DNA from: Kineococcus sp. NBC_00420
GTDB lineage: Bacteria > Actinomycetota > Actinomycetes > Actinomycetales > Kineococcaceae
Direction of reading: 5' to 3'
Assembly: GCF_036021035.1 (NCBI RefSeq)
Contig: NZ_CP107930.1
Span: forward strand, 4,798,006-4,862,005
Length of the DNA: 64,000 bases
Within the stretch, counting starts at the first letter, position 1, and every line of letters starts with the position of its first letter. The notes under the pieces were generated by a model. That model was not told the DNA's origin, did no database searches, and saw only the letters and a list, made by a program, of their open reading frames with translations. The position numbers were made by a program, and so were the translations under genes. This document shows positions 18,755-27,279 of this stretch, one piece after another.

Positions 18755-20515
18755 CTACTCGGGCTGCCCCGGGCGCAGGTGGTACCGCGCCCAGCCCGCG
18801 CCGCGCACGGGTGAGGCCCAGGGGCGCCGGTCGTCCTCCTCGACGCTGACCAGGCGCACCCCCGGTTGCTCGAGCCAGCCCAGCAGCAGGTCGGTCTCCT
18901 CCACCAGCAGGCCGCTGCGGGCGGCGTCGGGCGCGGGGACGGCCTCGCCGGTGGCCCGCAGGGCGGCGATGTGCGGCATCGGGTCGGCCCCCCGCGGGGT
19001 CACGCACGTCCCGGCGAGCCGGCCGTGACGGATGAGGACGACCTCCCAGCCGCCGTTGCGCCAGCCCGGCGTCGCGACGCTGCGCCGAGCCGCGACGATC
19101 TCGGGGGCCGAGGCGATCGGCGCGCGACGCTGGGAACGGTCGGCGGCGTGCAGGAACGCCTCGAGGCGGTCCCGGGCCCCGGCGGCCTCCTCGTAGCGCT
19201 GCTGCTCGGTGAGGAGCTGCAACCGGTCCCGGCCGCGGGTGAAGGTCGTCGTCGCGTCGTGGTGCATCGCGTCGCGGACGGCCGCGACGACACCGGCGTA
19301 GGACTGCGCGTCCTGCCCGCCGCGTCCGGTGCCCAGGCAGGGCGCGCCGCAACGACCGATCTCGAGCAGGACGCAGGCGCCCGGGCCGTCCTGCGTAGGG
19401 TTCTTCGGGATGCGACGGGTGCACTGGCGCAACGGGTGGGCGTCGTGCAGGGCCTCCACGGCGAGCTCGGCGGTGCGGGCCGAGCGGAAGGGGCCCAGGT
19501 AGTCGCCACCGTCCTCGCGCCGTTGCCGCACCAGCGACAGGCGGGGCCAGGCGTCGGTGGTGAGCTTGACCCAGGTCACCTTCTCCGGGGTCTTCGACCG
19601 CCGGTTGTAGGGCGGGGCGTGCTCGGCGATGAGCCGGAGTTCGCGCACCCTCGCCTCCAGCGGTGTCTCGCAGACCACCGGGACGACGCTGGTCGCCGCC
19701 CGGACCATCTCGGTCATCCGCGGACGCGTCTCCGAGGCCGTGAAGTAGGACGACACCCGCCGGTGCACGTCGACGGACGTGCCGACGTAGAGGACCCGCC
19801 CGGCGGCGTCGCGGAACTGGTAGACCCCCGGGGCCGAGGGCAGCCCGACGGCGAGGTGCTTCTTCTCCCGGCGTGCCTTGCTGACGACCGTCGCGGCGAA
19901 CGCGGTCAGGTCCTCGATCGTGTGGACGCCGCGGTTGCCGACCCGCCCGAGCAGCGCGTGCAGGACGTCGACCGTCGCGCGGGCGTCGTTGAGGGCGCGG
20001 TGGTCCGGGGTGGTCACGGTGCCGAACAACCGGGCCAGCGAGCCGAGCTTGTTGTTCGGGGCCTCGTCGCGGTCGACGAGCTGACGGGCCAGGACGACGG
20101 TGTCCACCACCCGCGGCTTCGGCCAGTCGCGGTCGGTGAGCCCGCAGGCGGCGACGAGGAACGAGACGTCGTAGCGGGCGTTGTGCGCGACGAGGACCGC
20201 GCCGCGGTCGAAGCCGGCGAACTCCAGGAACGCGGGGAGCGCCTGCCGCAGCGTCGGCGCCGAGGCGACCATCCGGTTCGTGATCCCCGTGAGGACCTGG
20301 ACGAAGGCGGGGATGGGGGAGGTCGGGCGCACCAGGGTCTGGAACTCGCCGAGGACCTGGCCCCCGCGGACCTTCACCGCGCCGATCTCGGTGATGCCGG
20401 CCTCGGCCGGGGGGCCACCGGTCGTCTCGAGGTCGACGACCACGAAGGTCACGTCCGCCAGCGGCCGGCCCAGGTCCTCGAAGCTGCTCTGGAAGCTGGT
20501 GGTGCCGCTGGACAT
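18755..20515 (-). CDS. DEDDh 3'-5' exonuclease fused to a GIY-YIG/UvrC-N-like nuclease
   Basis: Predicted DNA-repair nuclease of 586 residues. The N-terminal part is a DnaQ-like exonuclease (Asp28 and Glu30 in VVDLETTG, HNARYD at 111-116, His172 and Asp177 in DHRALNDA). The middle carries a GIY-YIG domain (GVY 230-232, YVG 243-245, and NRRSKTPEK), followed by a UvrC-like region with a Cys-containing GACVLLEIGRCGAPCLG segment and a UVR-like helix pair. It resembles E. coli Cho joined to an exonuclease, and matches the M. tuberculosis Rv2191 type. The ATG at 20515 gives a clean N-terminus. A perfect SOS box lies 135 bp upstream. Confidence 0.9.
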   Translation of the reverse strand: MSSGTTSFQSSFEDLGRPLADVTFVVVDLETTGGPPAEAGITEIGAVKVRGGQVLGEFQTLVRPTSPIPAFVQVLTGITNRMVASAPTLRQALPAFLEFAGFDRGAVLVAHNARYDVSFLVAACGLTDRDWPKPRVVDTVVLARQLVDRDEAPNNKLGSLARLFGTVTTPDHRALNDARATVDVLHALLGRVGNRGVHTIEDLTAFAATVVSKARREKKHLAVGLPSAPGVYQFRDAAGRVLYVGTSVDVHRRVSSYFTASETRPRMTEMVRAATSVVPVVCETPLEARVRELRLIAEHAPPYNRRSKTPEKVTWVKLTTDAWPRLSLVRQRREDGGDYLGPFRSARTAELAVEALHDAHPLRQCTRRIPKNPTQDGPGACVLLEIGRCGAPCLGTGRGGQDAQSYAGVVAAVRDAMHHDATTTFTRGRDRLQLLTEQQRYEEAAGARDRLEAFLHAADRSQRRAPIASAPEIVAARRSVATPGWRNGGWEVVLIRHGRLAGTCVTPRGADPMPHIAALRATGEAVPAPDAARSGLLVEETDLLLGWLEQPGVRLVSVEEDDRRPWASPVRGAGWARYHLRPGQPE

Positions 20516-20649
20516 GGGGGGACCGTAGGCGCCGGGCCCGACACGACCGCGGCGCGACACGCGCAGACCGCCCTCCGCGGTGGTCGGCCGGCACGCCGCT
20601 CCGTCGGGCGCTGCGGTGCCCACGGACCTCCCCCGGCCCGCTGACCTGG

Positions 20650-20665
20650 TCGAACGCCCGTTCGA
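20650..20665. promoter_or_regulatory. LexA (SOS) box between the nuclease gene and the small Cys-rich gene
   Basis: TCGAACGCCCGTTCGA is a perfect match to the actinobacterial LexA consensus TCGAAC-N4-GTTCGA. It lies in the divergent intergenic region, 135 bp before the nuclease start and about 80 bp before the small protein on the other strand. The nuclease is the more likely target because of its repair function. Confidence 0.8.
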
Positions 20666-20743
20666 GGGGTCGTGTCGGAGGGCAGTGCTGGGATGCGGAG
20701 CACCGGCCGCTGGGGCCGGTCCCGACGATCCGGAGGTCACCCG

Positions 20744-20929
20744 GTGCTCATCGACTGCGACAGCTGCACGGTCCGTCCGCAGGCGTGCTCCGAGTGCGTC
20801 GTCTCGGTCCTGCTCGGACCACCGGGGGACGCGGTGCTCGACGTCGACGAGCTCGGGGCGGTGGAGGTGCTCGCGGCCTCCGGGCTGGTCCCCCCGCTGC
20901 GGCTGGCGACCCGGCGCGAGGCGGGATGA
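20744..20929 (+). CDS. Small protein with four cysteines, function unknown
   Basis: A 61-residue protein starting at GTG 20744, fixed by GGAGG eight bases upstream. Cysteines at 5, 8, 15 and 18 form two CxxC pairs and could bind zinc or an iron-sulfur centre. The rest is acidic and contains no membrane segment. It lies 7 bases before the metalloprotease-like lipoprotein gene and may be translated with it. I recognise no named family. Confidence 0.7.
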   Translation: MLIDCDSCTVRPQACSECVVSVLLGPPGDAVLDVDELGAVEVLAASGLVPPLRLATRREAG

Positions 20930-20936
20930 TGCCGAG

Positions 20937-22091
20937 GTGCGTCCCGTCCCGTCGTTGCCACGACGGCTCTTCCTCCTGGCGCCCCCCGTCCTCGCCGGGT
21001 GCTCCGCGCGGCCCACGGCCCCCGTAGCCGACGGCGTCCAGCAGGTCCTCGCCGCCCGCGGGGCCGCGCTGGTGGCCGGTGACCTCACGGCGGCCGGTGC
21101 GGGCTACGACCCCGCCGAGCGCAGCGCCGTGCGCGTCCTCGACGCCCGGGCCGTGCGCGCCGGACTGCGCGAGTGGGCCGTCAGCGGGCTCGACGACGCT
21201 GCCGCGGGCGTCGCGGGGACCCTCCGGGTCCGCGTCGAGGGCGAGGGGCGGGCCGTCGCCGGCGCCTTCCGGGCCGGCTGGGACGGTCGGCTCCGCACCT
21301 CCACCGCGGGGACACCGCAGCCGTGGGACCTCGGTGACGTCGAGGCCCGGGTCGTCGGGGGCGGGGTCGTCCTCGTGCTCGACCTCGCCGCCGGTGAGGT
21401 CGCCGACCAGGTCGCGGCCGACCTCCCCGACGCCACGGCGCGCGTCGACGCCGCCTGGGGCGGGGACTGGCCCCGGGGGACGGCGGTCGTCGTCCTCCCC
21501 ACGGCCGCCGAGGTCACCCGGTTCGCCGGACGCGACCCCTCCGGGCGGCTCGATGCCGTCGCCGTGGGCCTCGACGCCGACCTGCCCGACGGTGCCCCGG
21601 CCGGGGTCCGCGTCGTGCTCTCGGTGGAGCGCTTCACCGCGCTGAGCCCGCTGGGGCGCAGCGTCACCCTCACCCACGAACTCGTCCACGTCGCGACCCG
21701 GGCGACCCCCCGCGCCGCCGGTGCCGTGGTGCCCACCTGGCTGACCGAGGGCTACGCCGACCACGTCGCCCGCCTGCGCCGTGACGTCGCCGCGACGGCG
21801 CTCGCCGCCCCGCTGCTGAGCGCGGACGGCGTCCCGCAGGTCCCCGACGACGCGGCGTTCCGCAGCTCGGAGCCGGCGGTGCTGCAGCTCGCCTACGCCG
21901 CGGCGTGGACGCTGGTGACGTCGGCGGCCCGGGTGGCGGGGACGTCGGCGGTGACGGCGCTGCTCCGCACGGTGCTGGCCGGGACGGACCTGGAGGCCGC
22001 CTGCCGGCAGGCGCTGGGCCGCTCGTTCGCGGACGTCGTCGAGACCTGGCGCGCCGACGTCGCGAGCGACCTGGTGGGGTGGGGGCCGTGA
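20937..22091 (+). CDS. Lipoprotein with gluzincin (HExxH) peptidase-like domain
   Basis: A 384-residue secreted lipoprotein (PPVLAGC, Cys22). The C-terminal half has HELVH (247-251) and a downstream WLTEGYADH with Glu271, the arrangement of gluzincin metallopeptidases of the peptidase-MA type. The N-terminal 150 residues are beta-rich with no recognised motif. Its stop overlaps the start of the PimB-like gene by four bases (GTGA), so it is probably co-expressed with lipid mannosylation. The GTG start has only a weak ribosome-binding site. Natural substrate unknown. Confidence 0.8.
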   Translation: MRPVPSLPRRLFLLAPPVLAGCSARPTAPVADGVQQVLAARGAALVAGDLTAAGAGYDPAERSAVRVLDARAVRAGLREWAVSGLDDAAAGVAGTLRVRVEGEGRAVAGAFRAGWDGRLRTSTAGTPQPWDLGDVEARVVGGGVVLVLDLAAGEVADQVAADLPDATARVDAAWGGDWPRGTAVVVLPTAAEVTRFAGRDPSGRLDAVAVGLDADLPDGAPAGVRVVLSVERFTALSPLGRSVTLTHELVHVATRATPRAAGAVVPTWLTEGYADHVARLRRDVAATALAAPLLSADGVPQVPDDAAFRSSEPAVLQLAYAAAWTLVTSAARVAGTSAVTALLRTVLAGTDLEAACRQALGRSFADVVETWRADVASDLVGWGP

Positions 22092-23278
22092 GCACGCTCG
22101 TCGTCACCAACGACTTCCCGCCGCGGACCGGGGGGATCGAGTCGTTCGTCCACGCCGTCGTCCGCCGCCTGCCCGCCTTCGGCGACGGCGACGCGGCCCG
22201 GGTCGTCGTGCACACCGCCCGCCAGCGGGGTGACACCGCCGTGGACGCGGAGCTGGCCGCGCGGGGGATCGTCGTGGTCCGCGACCCGTCCCCGCTGATG
22301 GTGCCCACCCCGGGCATCGTGCGGCGGGTGCAGCGCACGGCCCGCGAGCACGACGCCGACCGGGTCTGGTTCGGGGCGGCGGCCCCGCTGGGGCTGATGG
22401 CGCCCGCGCTGCGCACGGCCGGGGTGCGGCGCACGGTCGCGACGACGCACGGCCACGAGGTGTGGTGGTCCAGCCTGCCCGGATCCCGCTCGGCCCTGCG
22501 CCGGATCGGGGAGGGCAACGACACCGTCACCTACCTCGGCGACTGGTGCCGCTCGCGCATCGAGCGACCGCTCACCGTCGCCGCGAGGTCCCGGATGCGC
22601 CGGCTCACCCCGGGCGTCGACGCGGAGGTGTTCCGTCCCGACCCCGCGGCCCGGGAGCGGGTGCGCGCCGAGTTCGGCCTGGGGCAGCGCCCCGTCGTCG
22701 TCTGCGTCTCGCGGATCGTCGCCCGCAAGGGCCAGGACGTCCTGGTCCGGGCGCTCCCCGAGATCCGGCGGCGGGTGCCGGGCGCGGCGCTGCTGATCGT
22801 CGGCGACGGTCCGCACCGCGGGGCGGTGGAGGCGCTCGCCCGGCGCTCGGGGGTGTCCGGGGACGTCGTCTTCACCGGGTCGGTCCCGTGGGACCGGACG
22901 CCGGAGTACTACGCCGCCGGTGACGTCTTCTGCATGCCGACCCGCACCCGCCTCGGCGGGCTGGAACCCGAGGCCCTCGGCATCTGCTACCTCGAGGCCG
23001 CCGCCTGCGGGTTGCCCGTCGTGGCGGGGGACTCCGGGGGAGCCCCGGACGCCCTCCTCGACGGGGTGAACGGTCACGTCGTCGACGGCCGCTCCAGCGC
23101 TGAGGTGGCCGCCGCGGTCGCTGGCCTGTTGCAGGACAGGAGGACCGCCGAGGCGTTCGGTGCCGCGGGACGCGAGTGGGTCAGCCGTCGCTGGGGCTGG
23201 GAGGAGCAGGCACGTCGACTGGCCGACCTGCTGGCCGGGACCGACGTTCCGCCCGACCCGGCGGAACGGCGGGACTGA
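22088..23278 (+). CDS. GT4 glycosyltransferase, PimB-like phosphatidylinositol mannoside mannosyltransferase
   Basis: A 396-residue GT-B glycosyltransferase. The N-terminal domain begins LVVTNDFPPRTGGIE, the glycine loop of GT4 enzymes, and the C-terminal nucleotide-sugar domain has VSRIVARKGQD and a GLEPEALGICYLEAAACG segment with the EX7E-type glutamates. By position between the Rv2191-like and FadD15-like genes it corresponds to M. tuberculosis PimB (Rv2188c), which adds the second mannose to PIM1. Exact acceptor is inferred from context. The GTG start overlaps the upstream lipoprotein stop. Confidence 0.88.
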   Translation: MSTLVVTNDFPPRTGGIESFVHAVVRRLPAFGDGDAARVVVHTARQRGDTAVDAELAARGIVVVRDPSPLMVPTPGIVRRVQRTAREHDADRVWFGAAAPLGLMAPALRTAGVRRTVATTHGHEVWWSSLPGSRSALRRIGEGNDTVTYLGDWCRSRIERPLTVAARSRMRRLTPGVDAEVFRPDPAARERVRAEFGLGQRPVVVCVSRIVARKGQDVLVRALPEIRRRVPGAALLIVGDGPHRGAVEALARRSGVSGDVVFTGSVPWDRTPEYYAAGDVFCMPTRTRLGGLEPEALGICYLEAAACGLPVVAGDSGGAPDALLDGVNGHVVDGRSSAEVAAAVAGLLQDRRTAEAFGAAGREWVSRRWGWEEQARRLADLLAGTDVPPDPAERRD

Positions 23279-24566
23279 GCGCGCCCGAGGACGCGGCCAC
23301 GGCGAGCAGCAGCAGGGCCCCGACGAGCCAGAACTGGTTGTAGAAGGCCTGCTTGTTCACCAGGTTCGCCACGAACAGGACGGCCGCGCACCAGCTCAGC
23401 AGGCCGGCCAGGCCGACCGCGCGGCGGCGCAGCGTCACCACGGCCGCACCCAGGACCGCGAGGACGACCACCCCGACGACGGCGATCGGCAACTGCACGC
23501 CGGCCTCGTTGAGCACGAAGGTGTAGAGCGTGTCGGCGAAGCGCAGGGGGGCGAGGTCGAGCATCGTCGTGACCGTGTCGTGCCGGAAGTCGCCGAACCC
23601 GGCGACGATCCAGGGCGCCATGAGCAACCCCGCCCCGCCGGTGGCGACCGCCGTGCGCCGCCAGCCGAAACGGGGCCAGACCGCGAGGAGCGGCAGCAGG
23701 GCCACCACGTGCTGCTTGCTGGCCAGCGCCACCGCGAGCGGGACCACGGCCCACCAGGCACGCCCGGTCCGCACCAGCAGCGCCCAGCCGGCGAGACCGA
23801 CGAGCACCGTGGGTTCCGTCCAGGCCTGCTCGATCAACGTCCCGGAGCCGGGAGCGAGCAGCAGCAGCGCGGCCGCCGCGACCGCCGGCCGGCGCCAGCG
23901 GCCCAGCGCACCGACGCAGAGGGCGCTGACCAGCACGAGGACCAGCAGCGCCCAGCGCACGTCCCCGGCGAGCCAGCGACCCGGGGCCGTGAGCACCGCC
24001 GTCCACGGCAGGTACGCGAAGGCGTCGGTGATGCCGGGGGAGCCGACCCAGGTCTGGGCGTACATCGACTTCCCCGCCGCCATCGCGTCCGCGGACTGCT
24101 GCAGGATGACCCAGACGTCGATGCGGGGCGCCGGGTCGCCGACGATCACCAGCGTGCCCGTGCCCACGGCCCCGACGACCCCCGCGAGCACCGCCAGTCG
24201 CCGGCTCGCCCCGCTGCCGGGCAGCAGCAGCCCGGCGACGACGAAGCAGCACACCCCGAGCACGATGCGGACCAGCAGCTGCCCCGCGTCGTCGAGGTAG
24301 CTGAAGGCGGGGACGCCCAGGTTCACCAGGCCGACGAGCGCCAGCAGGGCGGAGGGCACCCACCCGCCCGCTGCGCCGTCCCGTGCCTCCCGAGCCTCGC
24401 GGTCGTCGCGTGCCGTCCACGCCAGCCCCACGACCAGGGCGGCGATGACGACGTAGCCGGCGACGATCCACCACCGGTAGCGCACCACGCTGTGGGTGGC
24501 CAGGGCCATCAGCCCCGTCCACGCCACGAGCGTGGACGCGTCGCGACGGCTCATCGAGTGGATCAC
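23181..24566 (-). CDS. Polytopic membrane protein, GT87-like mannosyltransferase
   Basis: A 461-residue integral membrane protein with about ten to twelve hydrophobic helices and a short external loop containing DVWVILQQSADAMAAGKSMYA, resembling GT-C polyprenol-phosphate-mannose-dependent enzymes of the GT87 family. Its start overlaps the acyl-CoA synthetase stop by four bases (GTGA); an ATG four codons later is an alternative. The last 98 bases overlap the 3' end of the PimB-like gene on the other strand; the encoded tail is a non-membrane Pro/Arg-rich extension. A role in glycolipid assembly fits the neighbours but is inferred. Confidence 0.82.
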   Translation of the reverse strand: MIHSMSRRDASTLVAWTGLMALATHSVVRYRWWIVAGYVVIAALVVGLAWTARDDREAREARDGAAGGWVPSALLALVGLVNLGVPAFSYLDDAGQLLVRIVLGVCCFVVAGLLLPGSGASRRLAVLAGVVGAVGTGTLVIVGDPAPRIDVWVILQQSADAMAAGKSMYAQTWVGSPGITDAFAYLPWTAVLTAPGRWLAGDVRWALLVLVLVSALCVGALGRWRRPAVAAAALLLLAPGSGTLIEQAWTEPTVLVGLAGWALLVRTGRAWWAVVPLAVALASKQHVVALLPLLAVWPRFGWRRTAVATGGAGLLMAPWIVAGFGDFRHDTVTTMLDLAPLRFADTLYTFVLNEAGVQLPIAVVGVVVLAVLGAAVVTLRRRAVGLAGLLSWCAAVLFVANLVNKQAFYNQFWLVGALLLLAVAASSGALSPAVPPGRAERRSRPAGRPVDVPAPPSPSDG

Positions 24567-26362
24567 GAGGAGTAGAGGGCCTCGACCTGGTCGGCGAGGT
24601 CCTTCAGGACCTCCGACCGCTTCACCTTGAGGGAGGGGGTCAGGTAGCCGTTCTCCACGGTGAAGTCGTCGGCCAGCACCCGGAACTTGCGGATCGACTC
24701 CGCCCGGCTGACCGACTCGTTGGTCCGGTCGACGGCCTTCTGCAACTCCGCCAGCACCTCCGCGTCGGTGCGGGCGGTCGCGAGGTCGAGACCGGGTCGG
24801 CCGTGGTTGGCGCCCCAGCCCGGCAGCGCCTCCTCGTCCAACGTCAGCAGGCAGGCCACGAAGTGGCGCCCGTCGCCCACGACGACGGCCTGCGAGATCA
24901 GCGCGTGCGCCCGCAGCCGGTCCTCCAGTGCGGACGGCACGACGTTCTTGCCGTTCGCGGTGACGATGATCTCCTTCTTGCGCCCGGTGATCCGCAGGTA
25001 GCCGTCATCGTCGAGGGTGCCGAGGTCGCCGGTGCGGAACCAGCCGTCGGCGAAGGCCTCCCGGGTCTCCTCGGTCCGTCCGCGGTACTCGTGGAAGACC
25101 CCGACCCCGCGGGCCAGGATCTCGCCGTCCTCGGCGATCGTGATGTCGGTGCCCGGCAGGGGGAGCCCGACCGTTCCGACCTTGATCTTCGAGGGGCGGT
25201 TGACCGTCAGCGGGGCCGTCGTCTCGGTGAGGCCGTAGCCCTCGAGCACGACGAGGCCGACGCCGCGGAAGAAGTGCGCGAGGTGCTCACCCATGGGCGC
25301 ACCGCCGGAGACGGCGTACTCGACGCGGCCCCCCATGAGCGTGCGCAGCTTGGAGTAGACCAGGCGGTCGAAGACGCGGTGGCGCACCCGCAGCGCCACC
25401 GACGGGCCGCCGGTGTCGATGGCCCGCGACCACGCGTCCGCGGTGAGCGCGGCCTGCTCGAAGATCCGCGCCCGGAACCTCCCGCCGGAGGCGGCGCGCT
25501 GCTCGGCCCCGTTGAAGACCTTCTGGAACACCCGCGGCACGGCCAGGATGAACGTGGGCCGGAACCCGGCGAGGTCCGGCAGCAGGTCCTTGGCGTCGGC
25601 CGTGTGGCCCATCCGGATCCGGCTGACCAGGCACAGCGCCTGGATGAAGCGGGCGAAGACGTGGGCCAGCGGGATGAACAGCAACGTCGCCGCGTCCTGG
25701 CGGCGCAGCACCTCGGGGATGGCCTCGTCGGCGTTGCGGGCCAGGTCGAGGAAGTTGCCGTGGGTGAGCAGGCAGCCCTTGGGCCGGCCCGTCGTCCCGG
25801 ACGTGTAGATCATCGTCAGCGGGTCGCCCGGACGGGCCAGCGAGCGGGAGTGCTCGACGTCGGCGTCGCTGACGTCCTCGCCCGCGGTGCGCAGGTCGGC
25901 GACGGCCCCCGACTCCAGCGTCCAGACGTCGCGCAGGGCGGGGAGGCGCTCGCGGACGGAGGCGATCCGGCCCGCGTTCTCGGTCGTCTCCACGACGGCG
26001 GCCACGCAGCCGGAGTCGGAGAGGATCCACTCGATCTGCTCCGGGGAGCTCGTCTCGTAGACGGGGACGGTCACGGCCCCCGCGAACCAGCCGGCGACGT
26101 CGAACAGCGTCCACTCGTAGCTGGTCCGGCCCATGATCCCGATCCGGTCGCCGGGGTGGATGCCCGCGGCCAGCAGGCCCTTCGCGATCGCGGTGACGTC
26201 GGCGAGGAACTCCTGCGCCGTGATGTGCTGCCACGTGCCGTCCGCACCCTTGCGGCTCACGCTGACGTGCCGGGGGTCCTGCCGCGCGGTGTCCACCACG
26301 CAGTCGGTCAGGTTGCCGGTCGTGGCGGGCTGGACGAGCGGTGGCTCGCAGCTGCTCCGCAC
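24563..26362 (-). CDS. Long-chain fatty acid-CoA ligase, FadD15-like
   Basis: Activates fatty acids with ATP and CoA. The 599-residue ANL-family enzyme has the P-loop TMIYTSGTTGRPKG, the YGLTETTA motif, the TGD motif (WFRTGDLG) and the RKKEIIVTANGKNV hinge. The GTG at 26362 follows AGGAGG by seven bases and is preferred over longer frames. It is probably transcribed together with the overlapping GT87-like gene, linking acyl activation to glycolipid synthesis, as in the mycobacterial Rv2187-Rv2188c neighbourhood. Confidence 0.93.
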   Translation of the reverse strand: MRSSCEPPLVQPATTGNLTDCVVDTARQDPRHVSVSRKGADGTWQHITAQEFLADVTAIAKGLLAAGIHPGDRIGIMGRTSYEWTLFDVAGWFAGAVTVPVYETSSPEQIEWILSDSGCVAAVVETTENAGRIASVRERLPALRDVWTLESGAVADLRTAGEDVSDADVEHSRSLARPGDPLTMIYTSGTTGRPKGCLLTHGNFLDLARNADEAIPEVLRRQDAATLLFIPLAHVFARFIQALCLVSRIRMGHTADAKDLLPDLAGFRPTFILAVPRVFQKVFNGAEQRAASGGRFRARIFEQAALTADAWSRAIDTGGPSVALRVRHRVFDRLVYSKLRTLMGGRVEYAVSGGAPMGEHLAHFFRGVGLVVLEGYGLTETTAPLTVNRPSKIKVGTVGLPLPGTDITIAEDGEILARGVGVFHEYRGRTEETREAFADGWFRTGDLGTLDDDGYLRITGRKKEIIVTANGKNVVPSALEDRLRAHALISQAVVVGDGRHFVACLLTLDEEALPGWGANHGRPGLDLATARTDAEVLAELQKAVDRTNESVSRAESIRKFRVLADDFTVENGYLTPSLKVKRSEVLKDLADQVEALYSS

Positions 26363-26546
26363 GCTGGTTCCTCCTCGCATCGCTCCCGGGCCGCCGTGCT
26401 CGCGCGGTGCGCGGACGTCCGGGCGCCGCCGTCTCCGTCGGCGGTGCGACGACCCTACCCGCGAGGGGTCCCCGCCCCGGCGCGACGTCACCGCGACACC
26501 CGCACGGAGCAGCGGGAGGGGTTCAAGGTCGGGGCCGGGGGTGTCG

Positions 26547-27167
26547 ATGCGTGCAGGTGTGAACGACGAGCAGGTGCGACCGCTCCCCGTCGGGGACCTC
26601 CACGGCTTCGCGCCGCTCGACGACCAGGGCCTGCTGCCGGCCCCCCGGCACGCCGGTCGCGACACGACCCGCACCAGCGCCGCGTTCGGCGCGGTCGAGG
26701 TCGGCCCGCCGGTCAGCCGGCTCGCGCACGAACCCGTCGCGGCGCCCGCACCGGCGGGTCCCGTCGTGGCGCGCGCCGAGCGCTGCCCCTCCTGCGCCGC
26801 CCGGGTCCGCCCCGAGCAGGACTGGTGCTCCCTCTGCCACGCCTCGTTGCTGCCCGCCCCCGCGCCGGTGGTGATCGCGCCGGTGGTGACGGCCGCGCCC
26901 GTGCGCCGTGAGCTCCCGCCCGCACGGGTCGTCGAGGACGAGGACGGTCAGCTCGCGCTGGACTTCGAGCAGCCCCGGCCCGCCGCGCCGGCCGTCGACG
27001 AGGCCGAGGTCGAGCGGATGCTCGGTGCCCTCGCCCGCACCGACGTCAAGGGACCGCGCGGCCTGCAGAGCCGGCAGGCGAAGATCGCCGTCGCCGTCGG
27101 GGGCGGCCTCGGCCTGACGGCCTTGCTGCTCGGTGGCATGACCGCCCTGGGAGTCGTCCTCGGCTGA
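26547..27167 (+). CDS. Zinc-ribbon protein with C-terminal membrane anchor
   Basis: A 206-residue protein of unknown function. A zinc ribbon is formed by Cys80, Cys83, Cys94 and Cys97 (CPSC...CSLC); the rest of the N-terminal region is disordered and Pro/Ala-rich, and one hydrophobic helix (about 180-204) ends the protein. ATG at 26547 and GTG at 26541 are both possible starts. It is divergent from the acyl-CoA synthetase. Conserved only as an actinobacterial hypothetical protein as far as I can tell. Confidence 0.7.
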   Translation: MRAGVNDEQVRPLPVGDLHGFAPLDDQGLLPAPRHAGRDTTRTSAAFGAVEVGPPVSRLAHEPVAAPAPAGPVVARAERCPSCAARVRPEQDWCSLCHASLLPAPAPVVIAPVVTAAPVRRELPPARVVEDEDGQLALDFEQPRPAAPAVDEAEVERMLGALARTDVKGPRGLQSRQAKIAVAVGGGLGLTALLLGGMTALGVVLG

Positions 27168-27279
27168 GGCGCGGGACCGGCACGGGTCACCCGCACGCAC
27201 CGGGTAACCTCGCCGGGGCTGCACGTTCGGGCAGCCGCCCCGGTCGCGGGGCCGACGTCGCAGGGAGAACCGCACCGGC

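Noticed and set aside
18243-20594. A 783-codon minus-strand frame across trpD and the nuclease gene
   Set aside because: Arg/Pro/Gly-rich translation with no motif; the nuclease is encoded in another frame of the same strand with clear catalytic residues.
24563-26674. Longer start for the acyl-CoA synthetase at 26674
   Set aside because: The extra residues are Arg/Pro-rich; the GTG at 26362 has a strong AGGAGG at ideal distance.
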